Part shown: positions 52,093-61,447 of the stretch, piece by piece
How positions within the stretch are numbered: position 1 is the first letter of the stretch
Layout: each line of letters opens with the position of its first letter
NCBI GenBank assembly: GCA_011526105.1
Contig: WYAZ01000021.1
Coordinates: forward strand, 1 to 64,000
Direction: 5' to 3'
Source: Deltaproteobacteria bacterium
Lineage (GTDB): Bacteria; Myxococcota; Kuafuiibacteriia; Kuafuiibacteriales; Kuafuiibacteriaceae
Length of the DNA stretch: 64,000 nt
The notes under the pieces: generated by a model
Seen by the model: only the letters and a program-made list of their open reading frames with translations
The model's database searches: none
What the model was told of the DNA's origin: nothing
Program-made: the position numbers and the translations under genes

Positions 52093-53715
52093 ATGAGCCG
52101 AGCCATGCAGCAGCGCTGGGCAACACTCGCGCTTCTGTCCTCGCTCGCAGCGGGCACCAGCCAGGCGGCCGCTCCGCCGAAGCTGGTCGTGGTGCTCGTC
52201 GTGGACCAGCTCGGGGCCAACGTCCTGACCCGATATCGGGCCCACTTGAAGGGCGGCTTTCATCGGCTCGCCAAGTCCGGCGCGTACTACCCCAATGGGG
52301 TACACGCGATCGCCAACTCGGCCACCGCGCCCGGTCACGCCAACATCGCCACCGGCGCTTGGCCGAGCGTTCACGGCATCGTCTCCAACAAGTGGAGTGA
52401 TCCCACCACCGGGCGAGAGGTCTACTGCACCGAGGACGCCGCGATGGGGATGAGCCCGACCAACTTGGTCGCCCCCACCATCGCCGACGCGATGAAGCTG
52501 GCGACGAGCGGGAAGAGCCGCGTCGTCACCATGGCCGGAAAAGATCGGTCCGCCATCCTGCTCGGCGGACAAAGGCCGGACGTCGCGGTCTGGTACGACG
52601 CCGGCCTGGGTCAATACGTCACGGCCAAGCACCAGTGCGGCGCCGTGCCCTCCTGGCTCAGCTCAGTGAACCTCGAGAAGTCCGCGGCGCCGGTGTTCGG
52701 CCAGCGCTGGGAGCGGCTGCGACCGAAGCTCGACTACTCCTTGATCGCAGGCCCGGATGACTCTCCTTTCGAGGAGGACGTCCCCGGCATCGGCCGCACG
52801 TTTCCGCGAACGCTCGGCCAGGGGCTGCCGGGTCCAGGGGCCGCTTGGTTCGAAGCGTACCCATACTCCCCGGCCGCGATCGATGCGCTCTTCGAGCTCG
52901 CCAAGCTTGCGATCGACGCTGAGCAGCTCGGTCGCGACGCGGCGCCGGACCTCTTGGGCATCGCCATCTCCGCGCTCGACTACGTCGGGCACTCCTATGG
53001 ACTCGAATCTCAAGAGGCCTTCGACACGTTGTTGCGCATCGACGCCGGACTCGCGGGTTTGATCGCGCACGTGGAAGCAAAGCTCGGAGGTGACGCGACG
53101 CTCTGGGTGCTCAGCGCCGATCACGGCGTGGCGCCGACCCCCGAACGCGCGGAGGCGGAGTCGGGTTTTGGTCAGCGCCTTTCCAAGCCCGAACTGCTGG
53201 CGGCGACCGACGCTGCACTGGCGGCGAGCACGGGAGCCCTTGCCACGAAGTTGCGCGTCCAGCTCATCTATGGCCCCGAACTCTTCCTCTCCCCCGGGGG
53301 CACCGCCGAAGAGCGCCTGCGGGTCGCACGCCTGGCGGCGGAGGCCCTCACGGCGCATCCGGCGATCGCGGAAGCACACGCCCACGCGGACATCGCGCAT
53401 TTTACCCCCGAGTTCCGCCCCTACTTCGAGCGCATCGTCTTTCCCGGGCGCACCGCGGACGTCTTCTTCCGAGTGAGTCCTGGCTACGTTCAGTCGCGTC
53501 AAAAGCACGGGCAAGGCGCAGGCTCGAACCACGGAACGCCCTACACCTACGACACCCACGTCCCGATCTTTCTCGCTGGCCCGGGCGTGCGACGCGGCGT
53601 CGATCGGCAGAGCGTCCCCGTGACTCGAATCGCGCCCAGCGTGACCGCAATCCTCGAGATCGATCCACCCGCCGCCGCGCTCGAAGCCCCGCTGCCGGCC
53701 ACTCTCTCCCACTGA
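52093..53715 (+). CDS. PafA-like alkaline phosphatase, exported
   Basis: 540 residues from an ATG at 52093 with an AGGGGGT leader. Signal peptide 1 to about 25. Alkaline phosphatase superfamily residues: VVDQLGANVL (first metal Asp), NSATAPGHANIATGAWPS, where the Thr after A is the nucleophile as in PafA, YVGHSYG (D-x-x-G-H with D-Y-V-G-H), and WVLSADHGVAP (metal D-H). PafA-type enzymes hydrolyse phosphomonoesters and are induced independently of phosphate limitation in some bacteria. It is the first of a run of envelope genes with a porin and a PHP-domain lipoprotein, 18 nt apart. Confidence 0.88.
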   Translation: MSRAMQQRWATLALLSSLAAGTSQAAAPPKLVVVLVVDQLGANVLTRYRAHLKGGFHRLAKSGAYYPNGVHAIANSATAPGHANIATGAWPSVHGIVSNKWSDPTTGREVYCTEDAAMGMSPTNLVAPTIADAMKLATSGKSRVVTMAGKDRSAILLGGQRPDVAVWYDAGLGQYVTAKHQCGAVPSWLSSVNLEKSAAPVFGQRWERLRPKLDYSLIAGPDDSPFEEDVPGIGRTFPRTLGQGLPGPGAAWFEAYPYSPAAIDALFELAKLAIDAEQLGRDAAPDLLGIAISALDYVGHSYGLESQEAFDTLLRIDAGLAGLIAHVEAKLGGDATLWVLSADHGVAPTPERAEAESGFGQRLSKPELLAATDAALAASTGALATKLRVQLIYGPELFLSPGGTAEERLRVARLAAEALTAHPAIAEAHAHADIAHFTPEFRPYFERIVFPGRTADVFFRVSPGYVQSRQKHGQGAGSNHGTPYTYDTHVPIFLAGPGVRRGVDRQSVPVTRIAPSVTAILEIDPPAAALEAPLPATLSH

Positions 53716-53733
53716 TCCCTTTTGGAGCTCACC

Positions 53734-55158
53734 GTGAAAGCAGACTTCCCCTCCTTCGGAACCCTGATTGTTTCGGCCGCGTTCGTCGCGGCTCTCCTCG
53801 CTCCCCCACGGGTGCGCGCCCAAGGAGAGCCGGAGACCGCGACCCCGCCGCCCGCGGCCGAGGAACCTCGGCTCGACCTACCCGAAGATGGCGCACCGCT
53901 GCCGCGCGCCGAGATGCCCGAGGGCGGCGTCGAACCTGATGCCGCCATCGCGCCGAAGCCGGAGGAGGCGCCGCCGCCCGCGATCGAATCCACCCCCGTC
54001 GCCCCCGAGATCTCGCTCGAGGCCGACAAGCAAGTCGGAGAGACCGAGGCCGACTACCAGCAGCGAAAGCAGGGTCGCCTTCTTCAGTCCGGCCTCAAGC
54101 CTCCCCACATCTCGCGGGCCCAAGGCGACTACAGCGGTCAGACCCTCGAAGGTCTCACGCTGCGTTTCGACGGCTACCTCCGAGTACTCGCCGACTTCAT
54201 CGAGGACGATGAGCGCGACTACGTGGGCAACAACAACGGCTTTCGGATGGCCGCAGCCCGCATCGGGCTCTACGCCGGCTACAAGCGAGATCTCTTCGGC
54301 TACATCAACCTCGAGGCGGCCTTCGCGCCCGCCGGCGACCTCAATGATCCCAACGCGCAGATCGCGGCCTCACTGCAGGACGGCTTCATCGGCTACCAAG
54401 GGCTGCCTTGGGCGGAGATCTGGCTTGGGCGGTTTCAGATGCCCTACGACGTGGGCACCATGGAATCCACGCGTGAGCGGACCTTCATCGATCGCCCGCT
54501 CGAGACCCGCGGGGTGGCGCCGCTGCAGGGCAATCAGCTCCGCGGGATGAGCCAAGGCCGCCAGCTCGGCCTCATGGTCCACAGCAGCCATCTGGGATTG
54601 ACCGATGACGGCTTCGACCTCGGCTACGCGTTCGCAGTGAGCAACGGCCGCACGGATACGCGCATCTTCAACGACAACAACAGCCTCGCGCTTTTTGGGC
54701 GTCTCTCCGCGCACTATGGTTCCTGGGTCACGCTCTCCGGCGGCGCGTTCTACGACCAGCGAACGGTCGGCGAGTTGCCGAACCTCTTCGATGAGGACGT
54801 CTTCGGCACTGAGGGCTCGCTCGTCGTGCGGGTCTTCCACTTGGTCATCGAAGGGCAGGTGCTTTTTCAGAACATCGACCGCACCACCGCCGGTCAGTCG
54901 GTCCAGGCGCTGGGCTGGCACGCCCAGGCGGCGTACCAGCGCTATGGCTTCGAGCTCGCGTACCGGTTCGGCTGGTACGACCCCCAGCTCAACGACGACG
55001 AGGCCGGCATTCCGGACCGGGTCATGGAGCACACCCTCGGCCTCAGCTACTTCGTGCCCAACCTCCCGCTTCGTTTCTCCGTCAACGGCACGTTGGCCAG
55101 CGAGGAGCTCGAGATCGACAATAACCGGATCAGCTTGCTCACGCAGTTCAAGTACTGA
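53734..55158 (+). CDS. Phosphate-selective-porin-like (OprP/OprO family) outer-membrane protein
   Basis: 474 residues from a GTG at 53734 with GGAG 8 nt upstream. Signal peptide 1 to about 30. A Pro/Glu-rich linker and a short coiled coil (EADKQVGETEADYQQRKQG) precede the barrel. The barrel has the family layout: GLTLRFDGYLRVLADF, AAARIGLYAGYKRDLFGYINLE, ASLQDGFIGYQGLPWAEIWLGRFQMPYD, and the final FKY aromatic residue. Porin O/P proteins form trimeric anion channels for phosphate or polyphosphate. Placed between the phosphatase and the PHP-domain genes. Confidence 0.88.
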   Translation: MKADFPSFGTLIVSAAFVAALLAPPRVRAQGEPETATPPPAAEEPRLDLPEDGAPLPRAEMPEGGVEPDAAIAPKPEEAPPPAIESTPVAPEISLEADKQVGETEADYQQRKQGRLLQSGLKPPHISRAQGDYSGQTLEGLTLRFDGYLRVLADFIEDDERDYVGNNNGFRMAAARIGLYAGYKRDLFGYINLEAAFAPAGDLNDPNAQIAASLQDGFIGYQGLPWAEIWLGRFQMPYDVGTMESTRERTFIDRPLETRGVAPLQGNQLRGMSQGRQLGLMVHSSHLGLTDDGFDLGYAFAVSNGRTDTRIFNDNNSLALFGRLSAHYGSWVTLSGGAFYDQRTVGELPNLFDEDVFGTEGSLVVRVFHLVIEGQVLFQNIDRTTAGQSVQALGWHAQAAYQRYGFELAYRFGWYDPQLNDDEAGIPDRVMEHTLGLSYFVPNLPLRFSVNGTLASEELEIDNNRISLLTQFKY

Positions 55159-55165
55159 GGTCCCC

Positions 55166-58100
55166 ATGCAGAGGAACACACCCAAGGTTTCTGCTCCGGT
55201 CCTCCTCGTGCTCACCGGGGCGCTCACGCTCTTTGCAGGTTGCGGAGACCCCAAGGCGAGGCCCGCTTCCGCGAAGCGAATCACCGATCGCGCGGAACTC
55301 ATCGGCGGCCCCGGCGCCCTCGGCGAGATCGGTGACTTCCTCCTCTCGAACGGCGAGGTGCGTCTGGTCATTCAGGGCGAAGGCTACTCTCGAGGCTTTG
55401 GCGTGTACGGAGGCGGCATCATCGACGCCGATCTTCAGCGCCCGGCCCCGCGGGGCGACAGCTCGGGCGGCTTCGGGCGGGACAACTTCTCGGAGATGTT
55501 TCCCGCCATCTTTCTGGCTGCGACGGCACCTCGCGAAGGCGGTATCGCCGCCAAGGAACACGAGGATGGTTCGGCGACCATCACCGTCACCGGTTCCACG
55601 GACGAGTTCCTCTTCATGCTCTCCACCGTCAACGGACAGGTCATCGGCGAGGACCCGCTGGTCTTCACGAACGAGTATCGCCTCCGCCCCGGCAAGCGCT
55701 GGGTGGAGATCACGACCAGCGTCACCAACCCCACGACCACCACGGTGCCGTTCCCCGGTCCAGCCATCAGCATCCTCACCGGTGGTAAGCGCCTGATCGT
55801 CCCCGTGGGTGACGTGCTCTTGTTCGGCGATGGCAATCACATCTTCACCGAGCAGGCGGGCTTCGACATGCGCTTCACCCTAGAAGAGCTGTACAAGACC
55901 CCGCCTACTCTACCGGGACTATCCGGCCTCATCGTGCCCTTCATCGCCTCCGCCGGACCCGGCGTGTCCTACGGCTACGTCAACGGCCATGAGGCCGACG
56001 ATCGCTCGTTCATCGAACAGGTGAAGCGCGACATCACCACCGCCACCGTGAGCAACAGCGCCAACGACGCGTACCTCGCCGCTCGTTCGGACGACACCGT
56101 GGTGCCGTTCTTGTTCTCGGCCTTCACCGCTGGCTTCGCCGCGGGCGCCCCCGAGGAGCTCCGGTCTCGCGAGACCTTCTCCTACAAGCGCTTCTTCGTC
56201 ATTGGAGCGGGGGATGTCGCCTCGATTCGCGACGCTTACTTCGAGATTCGAGAGATCTCGGAGCTTGGCACCTTCAGCGGGACCGTCTTGGATGCGCTCA
56301 GCCTCGAGCGCGTCGAGGACGTGAGCGTCGTGACCTACGACCAAGCGGGTCGGATCTACAACCAGCACACCGCGGACTCGCGCGGCACCTTCAAAGGCCA
56401 CTACGAGCCCGGGCGCTACAGCTACCGCCTGGTGGCCGAGGGACGTTTCACCACGGAACGCACGGACTTTGAGGTTCGATCCGGCGAGACCACCTTCGTG
56501 CAGCCGCTTCTCCCCGCACCCGGCATCCTTCACGTCCGCGTAAGCAACCCAGACGGCCGAGCGGTCCCTGCCCGCTGCCTCGTCGTCGGCACCTACGGGG
56601 TCACCCACGCCAATCAGGATCCGATGGACTTCCTGTTCGACCTCTCCGTGGGTGAGCATCGCCGCCCTACGGACCTCATCCCCGACACCGCCGACCCCAC
56701 CACGCGTCAGTACTTGGAGGCGACGGTGCTCGTGCAGAGCGGCACCGCGCGCGCACTCGTCCGTCCCGGAAACTACAAGATCGTCTGCACGCGTGGACCC
56801 GAGTTTGAGCTCGCCGAGGCTAGGGTCGAGCTTCGTCCGGGCCGCAGCAGCGTCGTCGATCTGACGATCACTCGGGCCTTTGACACTCCGGGGTGGATCT
56901 CGGGCGACTTCCACCTGCACTCGATCAACTCGGTCGACTCCTTCATGCCTCTAGACGAACGCGTGCTCGCGGCGGCTACGGATGGCGTTGATCTCGCGGT
57001 GGGCACCGATCACAACTTCGTCTCTGATCTGAGGCCCACCATCACCAAGCTCGGCCTGCAAGACTTCGTCCAGGGCATGGTCGGGCTCGAGGTGACCACG
57101 CTCGAGGTCGGTCACTTCAACGGCTTTCCGCTGCGCTACGAGGCGGGCCCCATCACCAAGGGCGCCTTCGGGTGGTCGGGTCGTGCGCCCAAAGACCTCT
57201 TCGCGGACCTGCGCGCCCTCGGCAAGTACGGCCCGGACGACACCATCATCCAGTGCAATCACCCGCGCGATTCAATCCTCGGGTACTTCAACGACTACAA
57301 CTGGAACCAGGACATCGGAGAGGCCGAGGAGTCGACGAGTGTGATTTTGGCGCCGGAGGGGCCCGAGTTCGGACCGGAGAATTTTGACCTCTCCTTCGAC
57401 GCGATCGAGATCTACAACGGCAAGCGCTTCGAGGTACTTCGGAACTACCGAGTGCCGGAGGTCCTCCCTCCTCCTCCGCTCCCGCTCAACATCCCGCCGG
57501 CCGGCGCGATCCTGAGAGACAGCGGAGGTAAGATCGCGTTCCCCGGGGGGATGGACGACTGGTTCAAGATGCTGGAGCTCGGCATCGTCAAGACCGCCAT
57601 GGGCAACAGTGACTCGCACGTGCTCGACGACGAGACCGGCTACCCTCGGACGTACTTGCCGGTGACCGACGACCGTCCGGGCAGCATCTCGGAGCTCGAG
57701 GTCGTGAAGGCCATTCAGGCCGGCAAGGCGGTGCCCACAAACGGCCCCTTCATCGAGCTCGCGGTCGGCGACAAGGGCATCGGTGACGTCGTGAACGCCT
57801 CCGCGGGCGAGATCACCGTCACTGCGCGCGTTCGCGCGGCCTCGTGGGTGAAGGTGAGCCGCATCGACTTCGTCCTGAACGGGGCGGTGGTGGCTTCCGA
57901 GTTCGGTGACAACGCGAGTCTTCGCGAAGTGAACAAGACCATCGCGGTCGACCGTGATGGTTGGCTGCTCGTCGAGGTCTCCGGAACGGAGTCCATGTGG
58001 CCGGTGGTCACGCCCCAGGAGGTTCCCACGATCCAGATCGCCGACGCCGTGGGTGCGCTCGCCGGCTCTCTCGGGCTCGATCTCGATCCGTTTGGGAACT

Positions 58101-58321
58101 TGCAGCCCGATCTCACCTTCGTCATTCGCCCCTACGGGTTCACGAACCCGGTGTTCCTCGATTTCGATGGTGATGGGCGCTCCGTGCCCCCGGGTGCGAC
58201 CGCGCGCCCGCTGCATCGCGAGAACACGGAGCCCCGGGTCGAGGTGCAGAAGCTGGACACCCGCTCGATGCCTCGACTCCTCAGGTTGTTCTCGGCGTTC
58301 TCACATGGAGGCGGTCATTAG
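55166..58321 (+). CDS. CehA/McbA-type PHP-domain metallohydrolase, large lipoprotein
   Basis: 1051 residues from an ATG at 55166, 7 nt after the porin stop. Lipobox FAGC gives C26. The N-terminal half is beta-rich, with Ig/carboxypeptidase-regulatory-like segments (GTFSGTVLDALSLERVEDV). The PHP catalytic domain starts near 575: SGDFHLHSINSVDS (H-x-H), VGTDHNFVSDL, VGLEVTTLEVGHFNGF, QCNHPRD and MGNSDSHVL. These motifs fit phosphoesterase-type PHP metal centres, as in CehA/McbA carbamate hydrolases. A Tandem-like domain ends DFDGDGRSVPP. Substrate unknown; the setting suggests a phosphodiester. Confidence 0.85.
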   Translation: MQRNTPKVSAPVLLVLTGALTLFAGCGDPKARPASAKRITDRAELIGGPGALGEIGDFLLSNGEVRLVIQGEGYSRGFGVYGGGIIDADLQRPAPRGDSSGGFGRDNFSEMFPAIFLAATAPREGGIAAKEHEDGSATITVTGSTDEFLFMLSTVNGQVIGEDPLVFTNEYRLRPGKRWVEITTSVTNPTTTTVPFPGPAISILTGGKRLIVPVGDVLLFGDGNHIFTEQAGFDMRFTLEELYKTPPTLPGLSGLIVPFIASAGPGVSYGYVNGHEADDRSFIEQVKRDITTATVSNSANDAYLAARSDDTVVPFLFSAFTAGFAAGAPEELRSRETFSYKRFFVIGAGDVASIRDAYFEIREISELGTFSGTVLDALSLERVEDVSVVTYDQAGRIYNQHTADSRGTFKGHYEPGRYSYRLVAEGRFTTERTDFEVRSGETTFVQPLLPAPGILHVRVSNPDGRAVPARCLVVGTYGVTHANQDPMDFLFDLSVGEHRRPTDLIPDTADPTTRQYLEATVLVQSGTARALVRPGNYKIVCTRGPEFELAEARVELRPGRSSVVDLTITRAFDTPGWISGDFHLHSINSVDSFMPLDERVLAAATDGVDLAVGTDHNFVSDLRPTITKLGLQDFVQGMVGLEVTTLEVGHFNGFPLRYEAGPITKGAFGWSGRAPKDLFADLRALGKYGPDDTIIQCNHPRDSILGYFNDYNWNQDIGEAEESTSVILAPEGPEFGPENFDLSFDAIEIYNGKRFEVLRNYRVPEVLPPPPLPLNIPPAGAILRDSGGKIAFPGGMDDWFKMLELGIVKTAMGNSDSHVLDDETGYPRTYLPVTDDRPGSISELEVVKAIQAGKAVPTNGPFIELAVGDKGIGDVVNASAGEITVTARVRAASWVKVSRIDFVLNGAVVASEFGDNASLREVNKTIAVDRDGWLLVEVSGTESMWPVVTPQEVPTIQIADAVGALAGSLGLDLDPFGNLQPDLTFVIRPYGFTNPVFLDFDGDGRSVPPGATARPLHRENTEPRVEVQKLDTRSMPRLLRLFSAFSHGGGH

Positions 58322-58883
58322 GTCTTGGCGTTGGGTGGTGACCGTGGGCCTTGGGCTCGTGGTTCTGAGCGTGGGCCTGCCGTCGGCGGCGCACAAGCTC
58401 CAAGCAAAGCGCTCCGTGTTCTTCGAGACGGTGGGCGCCTCTGACCTTCACGTGCTCATCCACCTCGAGATCCCCCACGGCAAGACCGCGGCCGCGCTCT
58501 CGTTGTCCTTCGACCTGGATCGGAGCGGGAGGCTCGACGCGAGCGAAGAAGCTCGTCTGTCGAAGCACCTCGCGGAGCGCGCGCAGGACGCCCTCGTGCT
58601 CTCCGTCAATGGGCGCCCGACGCAACTCACGGAGGCGAGGAGCGAGATGAAGCGCGGTGCGAAGGGTGGTCTCGAGCTCATGCTCTACGGCAAGCTGAAC
58701 ATCCGCGCCGAGGCGGTCCTCATTGGGCTCGAGAGCAAGAGCACCGCGGAAGCGGCGGAGGTGGTCTTACTCGCGGGGCCGAGGCCGGTCCGGAAGAGTT
58801 TCGGCCGGGTCCAAAGTGACGGCAGCTTTCGAGCCGAGCTCAGGGCCGGAAGCCGGATCCACTTCGAGCTGGGCCCCAGCTGA
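58305..58883 (+). CDS. Exported EF-hand protein, end of the phosphatase-porin cluster
   Basis: 192 residues from an ATG at 58305, overlapping the PHP gene end by 17 nt. Signal peptide 1 to about 30 (MEAVIRSWRWVVTVGLGLVV ... AAHK). A good EF-hand loop is seen near residues 68-79: DLDRSGRLDASE with Glu at position 12. The rest is beta-rich (LVLSVNGRPTQLTE; LELMLYGKLNIRAEAVLIGL). Translational coupling to the PHP gene suggests a shared role. The C-terminal coding end overlaps the minus-strand YkvA gene by 117 nt. Calcium binding is inference. Confidence 0.6.
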   Translation: MEAVIRSWRWVVTVGLGLVVLSVGLPSAAHKLQAKRSVFFETVGASDLHVLIHLEIPHGKTAAALSLSFDLDRSGRLDASEEARLSKHLAERAQDALVLSVNGRPTQLTEARSEMKRGAKGGLELMLYGKLNIRAEAVLIGLESKSTAEAAEVVLLAGPRPVRKSFGRVQSDGSFRAELRAGSRIHFELGPS

Positions 58884-59213
58884 AGCCATCTTCGCTTCGT
58901 GACGCGCGAGGCTGGCCCACAGCCACCCCAAGGCGATCGTGACCAGCCCCGCGTCGTCGAGCCAGCCCACGATCGGGATCAAGTCCGGCACCAGGTCCGT
59001 GGGGACAAGCACGTAGATGACCGACAGAACCATCATCAGCTTGGGGAGTAGAGGGGCGCTCGGATCTCGCAGGTAGCGAAAGAACCTCCCCGGGCGCAGC
59101 GCGAGCGGTCCGAGTTTCTTGGCGTTTCGGAGGCTTCTGCGGTCGGCCACCCGCTGAGTCGAAGCACCAGCCCCGTGGCGACAACCCCGAGAGGGCGGGT
59201 TCTCCAGACTCAT
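58767..59213 (-). CDS. YkvA/DUF1232 family membrane protein
   Basis: 148 residues from an ATG at 59213. The DUF1232 motif is clear: LLPKLMMVLSVIYVLVPTDLVPDLIPIVGWLDDAGLV (residues 54-90), with the conserved PxDLxPDxIP-like element and the following D-D. Such small proteins have one or two membrane segments and no known biochemical role. An Ala/Pro-rich tail follows. It overlaps the exported EF-hand gene (58305-58883) by 117 nt in the convergent direction. Its upstream neighbour on this strand begins 15 nt away. Confidence 0.8.
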   Translation of the reverse strand: MSLENPPSRGCRHGAGASTQRVADRRSLRNAKKLGPLALRPGRFFRYLRDPSAPLLPKLMMVLSVIYVLVPTDLVPDLIPIVGWLDDAGLVTIALGWLWASLARHEAKMASAGAQLEVDPASGPELGSKAAVTLDPAETLPDRPRPRE

Positions 59214-59228
59214 GGGCGCGAGGGCCCT

Positions 59229-59714
59229 TCAGCCCTTCCAGACCGAGGCAGGCACCCGCCGGATGGGAAAGCGCGCGGTGACCGCCGCCGAGTGAGGCGA
59301 CTCCACCGTGATGAGCAGGTCGAAGCGATGGGGCCAGCCATCGCCGATCTCGAGCAGGCGAGGCAAGCTCTCCTGCCGGGCCGGGGCGCTGAGCTCCATC
59401 TCGAAGTGAATCGTCGTGACCCCCGCCTCCTCGGTCGCGATGCGGATGTATCGGGGGCCATTGCCCTCGGCCGACCACTGAAAGCTGATCGACTGCGGGG
59501 AGGGCACGAGTGTCTCCGCGCCCACTCGGAGGAGCACTGGACCTCGGCCAGGAAGCTGCGCGAACGCATGCACCACGCCCAGGTCCCCCGCAGCGGAGGG
59601 GCGCTCCACGATGCGCGCCTCTCGGCGCAGACTGGTCTGGACGAGCCCGGCGGCCCCGAGCGCCACGAGCACCCCCAGGACGGTCGCGAGCGCGAGCTGG
59701 TGATCCCTCGTCAC
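59229..59714 (-). CDS. Membrane-anchored protein of unknown function
   Basis: 161 residues from an ATG at 59714. One N-terminal transmembrane helix (LALATVLGVLVALGAAGLV, about 7-25) with a short cytosolic tail; the periplasmic part is beta-rich (QSISFQWSAEGNGPRYIRIA; TIHFEMELSAP; FPIRRVPASVWKG). No family recognised. It precedes the YkvA gene by 15 nt, so the two may be one transcript. Confidence 0.6.
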   Translation of the reverse strand: MTRDHQLALATVLGVLVALGAAGLVQTSLRREARIVERPSAAGDLGVVHAFAQLPGRGPVLLRVGAETLVPSPQSISFQWSAEGNGPRYIRIATEEAGVTTIHFEMELSAPARQESLPRLLEIGDGWPHRFDLLITVESPHSAAVTARFPIRRVPASVWKG

Positions 59715-60032
59715 TCGGGCTCCCGTCGACTGTGGTGTTTTGGCGAGGACCGCGACACAGATGTCCGAATGACGCTGGCCGAACCGGCGGCGGCAGCAGC
59801 TAAACCCCCAGAATCAGGCGGCTCTCGTCCGAGCATGCCGCGGCTCTGGACTTGCTCAAAGGGCCAGTGGGCCCCGACGTTCCTTCTCGTTCTCATACGC
59901 CGGCTCTCTTTCTCCCGTTCTAGCTCTATTCTGGCAGCGAAGAGGGGCCCTTTTTTCTCCCCCCAACCTGGGGTTTCTACCGCTCTGGCTCGCGGTCGTC
60001 GACTCGCCAGCATCGCGGTCGGCGGTCACAGT
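59715..60032. other. Intergenic region, pyrimidine-rich on the plus strand
   Basis: No gene supported. From about 59880 to 59975 the plus strand is unusually pyrimidine-rich (runs such as TCTCTTTCTCCC) and includes a T6 run at 59952-59957 and a small CCCC/GGGG hairpin just after it. It may be the leader of the gene at 60033 or a divergent promoter region. The plus-strand frame is open across it but the translated peptide is not protein-like. Confidence 0.4.
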
Positions 60033-61433
60033 GTGCGGGTGAGGCTCAGGCGCCGCCACCTACGGCTTGTCGGCCTGCTCCTTCTTTCGCACTCGTTCAT
60101 CCCCGCCCCGGCAGAAGCTACGCCCGCCCCTCGAGTGGGGGTGCGTGTCTTTGGCGCCCCGGCCCGGATCTCGGGACCCTTGGCAGAGGCACTGCGCGCC
60201 GCGATCTCTGCCAGTAGCGCCGAGCTGGTGACGAGCACCGAGCTCAAGGAGGCGGAGAAGCGGCTGCAGCTCCCCAAGCGCGGACGCAATCGCAACGAAG
60301 CGGTCCTGCGAGGCGCGGCCGAAGCCGGTGCCACGCAGATCCTCATCGTGAGGCTGAAGAGGAGCGGTGGACGCTATCACGCGACGATCGAGTTCTTCGA
60401 CGTGGGTTCGGATGAGCCGAGGTCAAAGGGTACACTTCGCTGGGATCGATCCCCCGCCTCAGCGAAGCGTCTCGCCGATCGCCTGATGATGGCGTTGATG
60501 AAGCCCCTCTTCGAGCCACCGGCCGAGCCAGAACCGCAGCCAGAGCCAGAGCCACTCACGGAGACGAGCACCGCGAGCGTCGCTGAGCCGGAGCCGGAGC
60601 CCGAACCGACACCACCGCCCGCGCTCACGACCTCACCCGAGCCCGAATCACCCACCCGCCCGAGTCGGCCGAACGTGAGCATCGGCAGTGATCCAGAGCG
60701 CGGTTCGGGTTCGAAGCGCCCGGAGCACCTGCGTCTGGTGCTGGGCGCGGGCAGCGGGATCTTACACAACTACCGACTGAGCAACGGGGCGGGCATCACT
60801 TCAGGGCTCTCCTTTGAACTTGTACCGAGCGCGCTCTTCGGCGCCGAGGCCGAGCTGCGATGGCCGTGGCCGATGCTGGGTTTGTGGGCCCGCGCAGCGC
60901 TTAGCCCCGTCCGCTACCAGGTGACGGTCGAGGGGGTGCTGCGCGAGCAGCCGGGCGGCTACTTGCTCGACGGTGCGACCCAGCTGCGACTCCACCTCTC
61001 GCTGTCGGAGGTGCTGAGTTTCATTCCCGCACTGGGGGTGAGGTTTGGCCTCGCCCGCGTGGACGAGCACCGAGGCAACTTCATCCTCTCGCAAACCACG
61101 CTCGCCCCTGAAGCCGCCGTCGGCCTTCGATTCGTGCCCAATCCACACTGGGAGCTGAACGTCAGCCTCTCGGGGGCCTACCTCCTGCTGCTTCGAGAGT
61201 CGCCGGTGAACTCCGGGGCCCCGGGCCCGGGCGTCGTCGCGGGCGGCCACTTGGACGCCCGATGGTGGATCACGCCAGGCTTTGGCTTGGCCGCCGATGC
61301 GCACTTTGATCTCCTCCGTGCGTCCATGACGGGAGCCCCTTCGCGCCAGATCCCGGAGGGTGAGGTGATCGACGGCGCCTCGCTGACCACGCTCGATCTC
61401 CGGGTTCAGCTCGGGGTCGCGCTCAGACTGTAG
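60033..61433 (+). CDS. Outer-membrane protein with Pro/Glu linker and C-terminal barrel
   Basis: 466 residues from a GTG at 60033 (GTG at 60039 is the alternative). A signal peptide (HLRLVGLLLLSHSFIPAPAEA) is followed by a TolB/FlgT-like alpha/beta domain (VGVRVFGAPARISGPLAEAL, GATQILIVRL). A Pro/Glu-rich linker with PEPEP repeats (about 165-215) comes next, then a C-terminal barrel (LRLVLGAGSGILHNYRLS ... LDLRVQLGVALRL) ending in an Arg-Leu strand. Its N-terminal domain and linker resemble envelope stress or secretion adaptors. Followed after 14 nt by the histidine kinase gene. Confidence 0.65.
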   Translation: MRVRLRRRHLRLVGLLLLSHSFIPAPAEATPAPRVGVRVFGAPARISGPLAEALRAAISASSAELVTSTELKEAEKRLQLPKRGRNRNEAVLRGAAEAGATQILIVRLKRSGGRYHATIEFFDVGSDEPRSKGTLRWDRSPASAKRLADRLMMALMKPLFEPPAEPEPQPEPEPLTETSTASVAEPEPEPEPTPPPALTTSPEPESPTRPSRPNVSIGSDPERGSGSKRPEHLRLVLGAGSGILHNYRLSNGAGITSGLSFELVPSALFGAEAELRWPWPMLGLWARAALSPVRYQVTVEGVLREQPGGYLLDGATQLRLHLSLSEVLSFIPALGVRFGLARVDEHRGNFILSQTTLAPEAAVGLRFVPNPHWELNVSLSGAYLLLLRESPVNSGAPGPGVVAGGHLDARWWITPGFGLAADAHFDLLRASMTGAPSRQIPEGEVIDGASLTTLDLRVQLGVALRL

Positions 61434-61447
61434 TAGAGTCGGAACGC

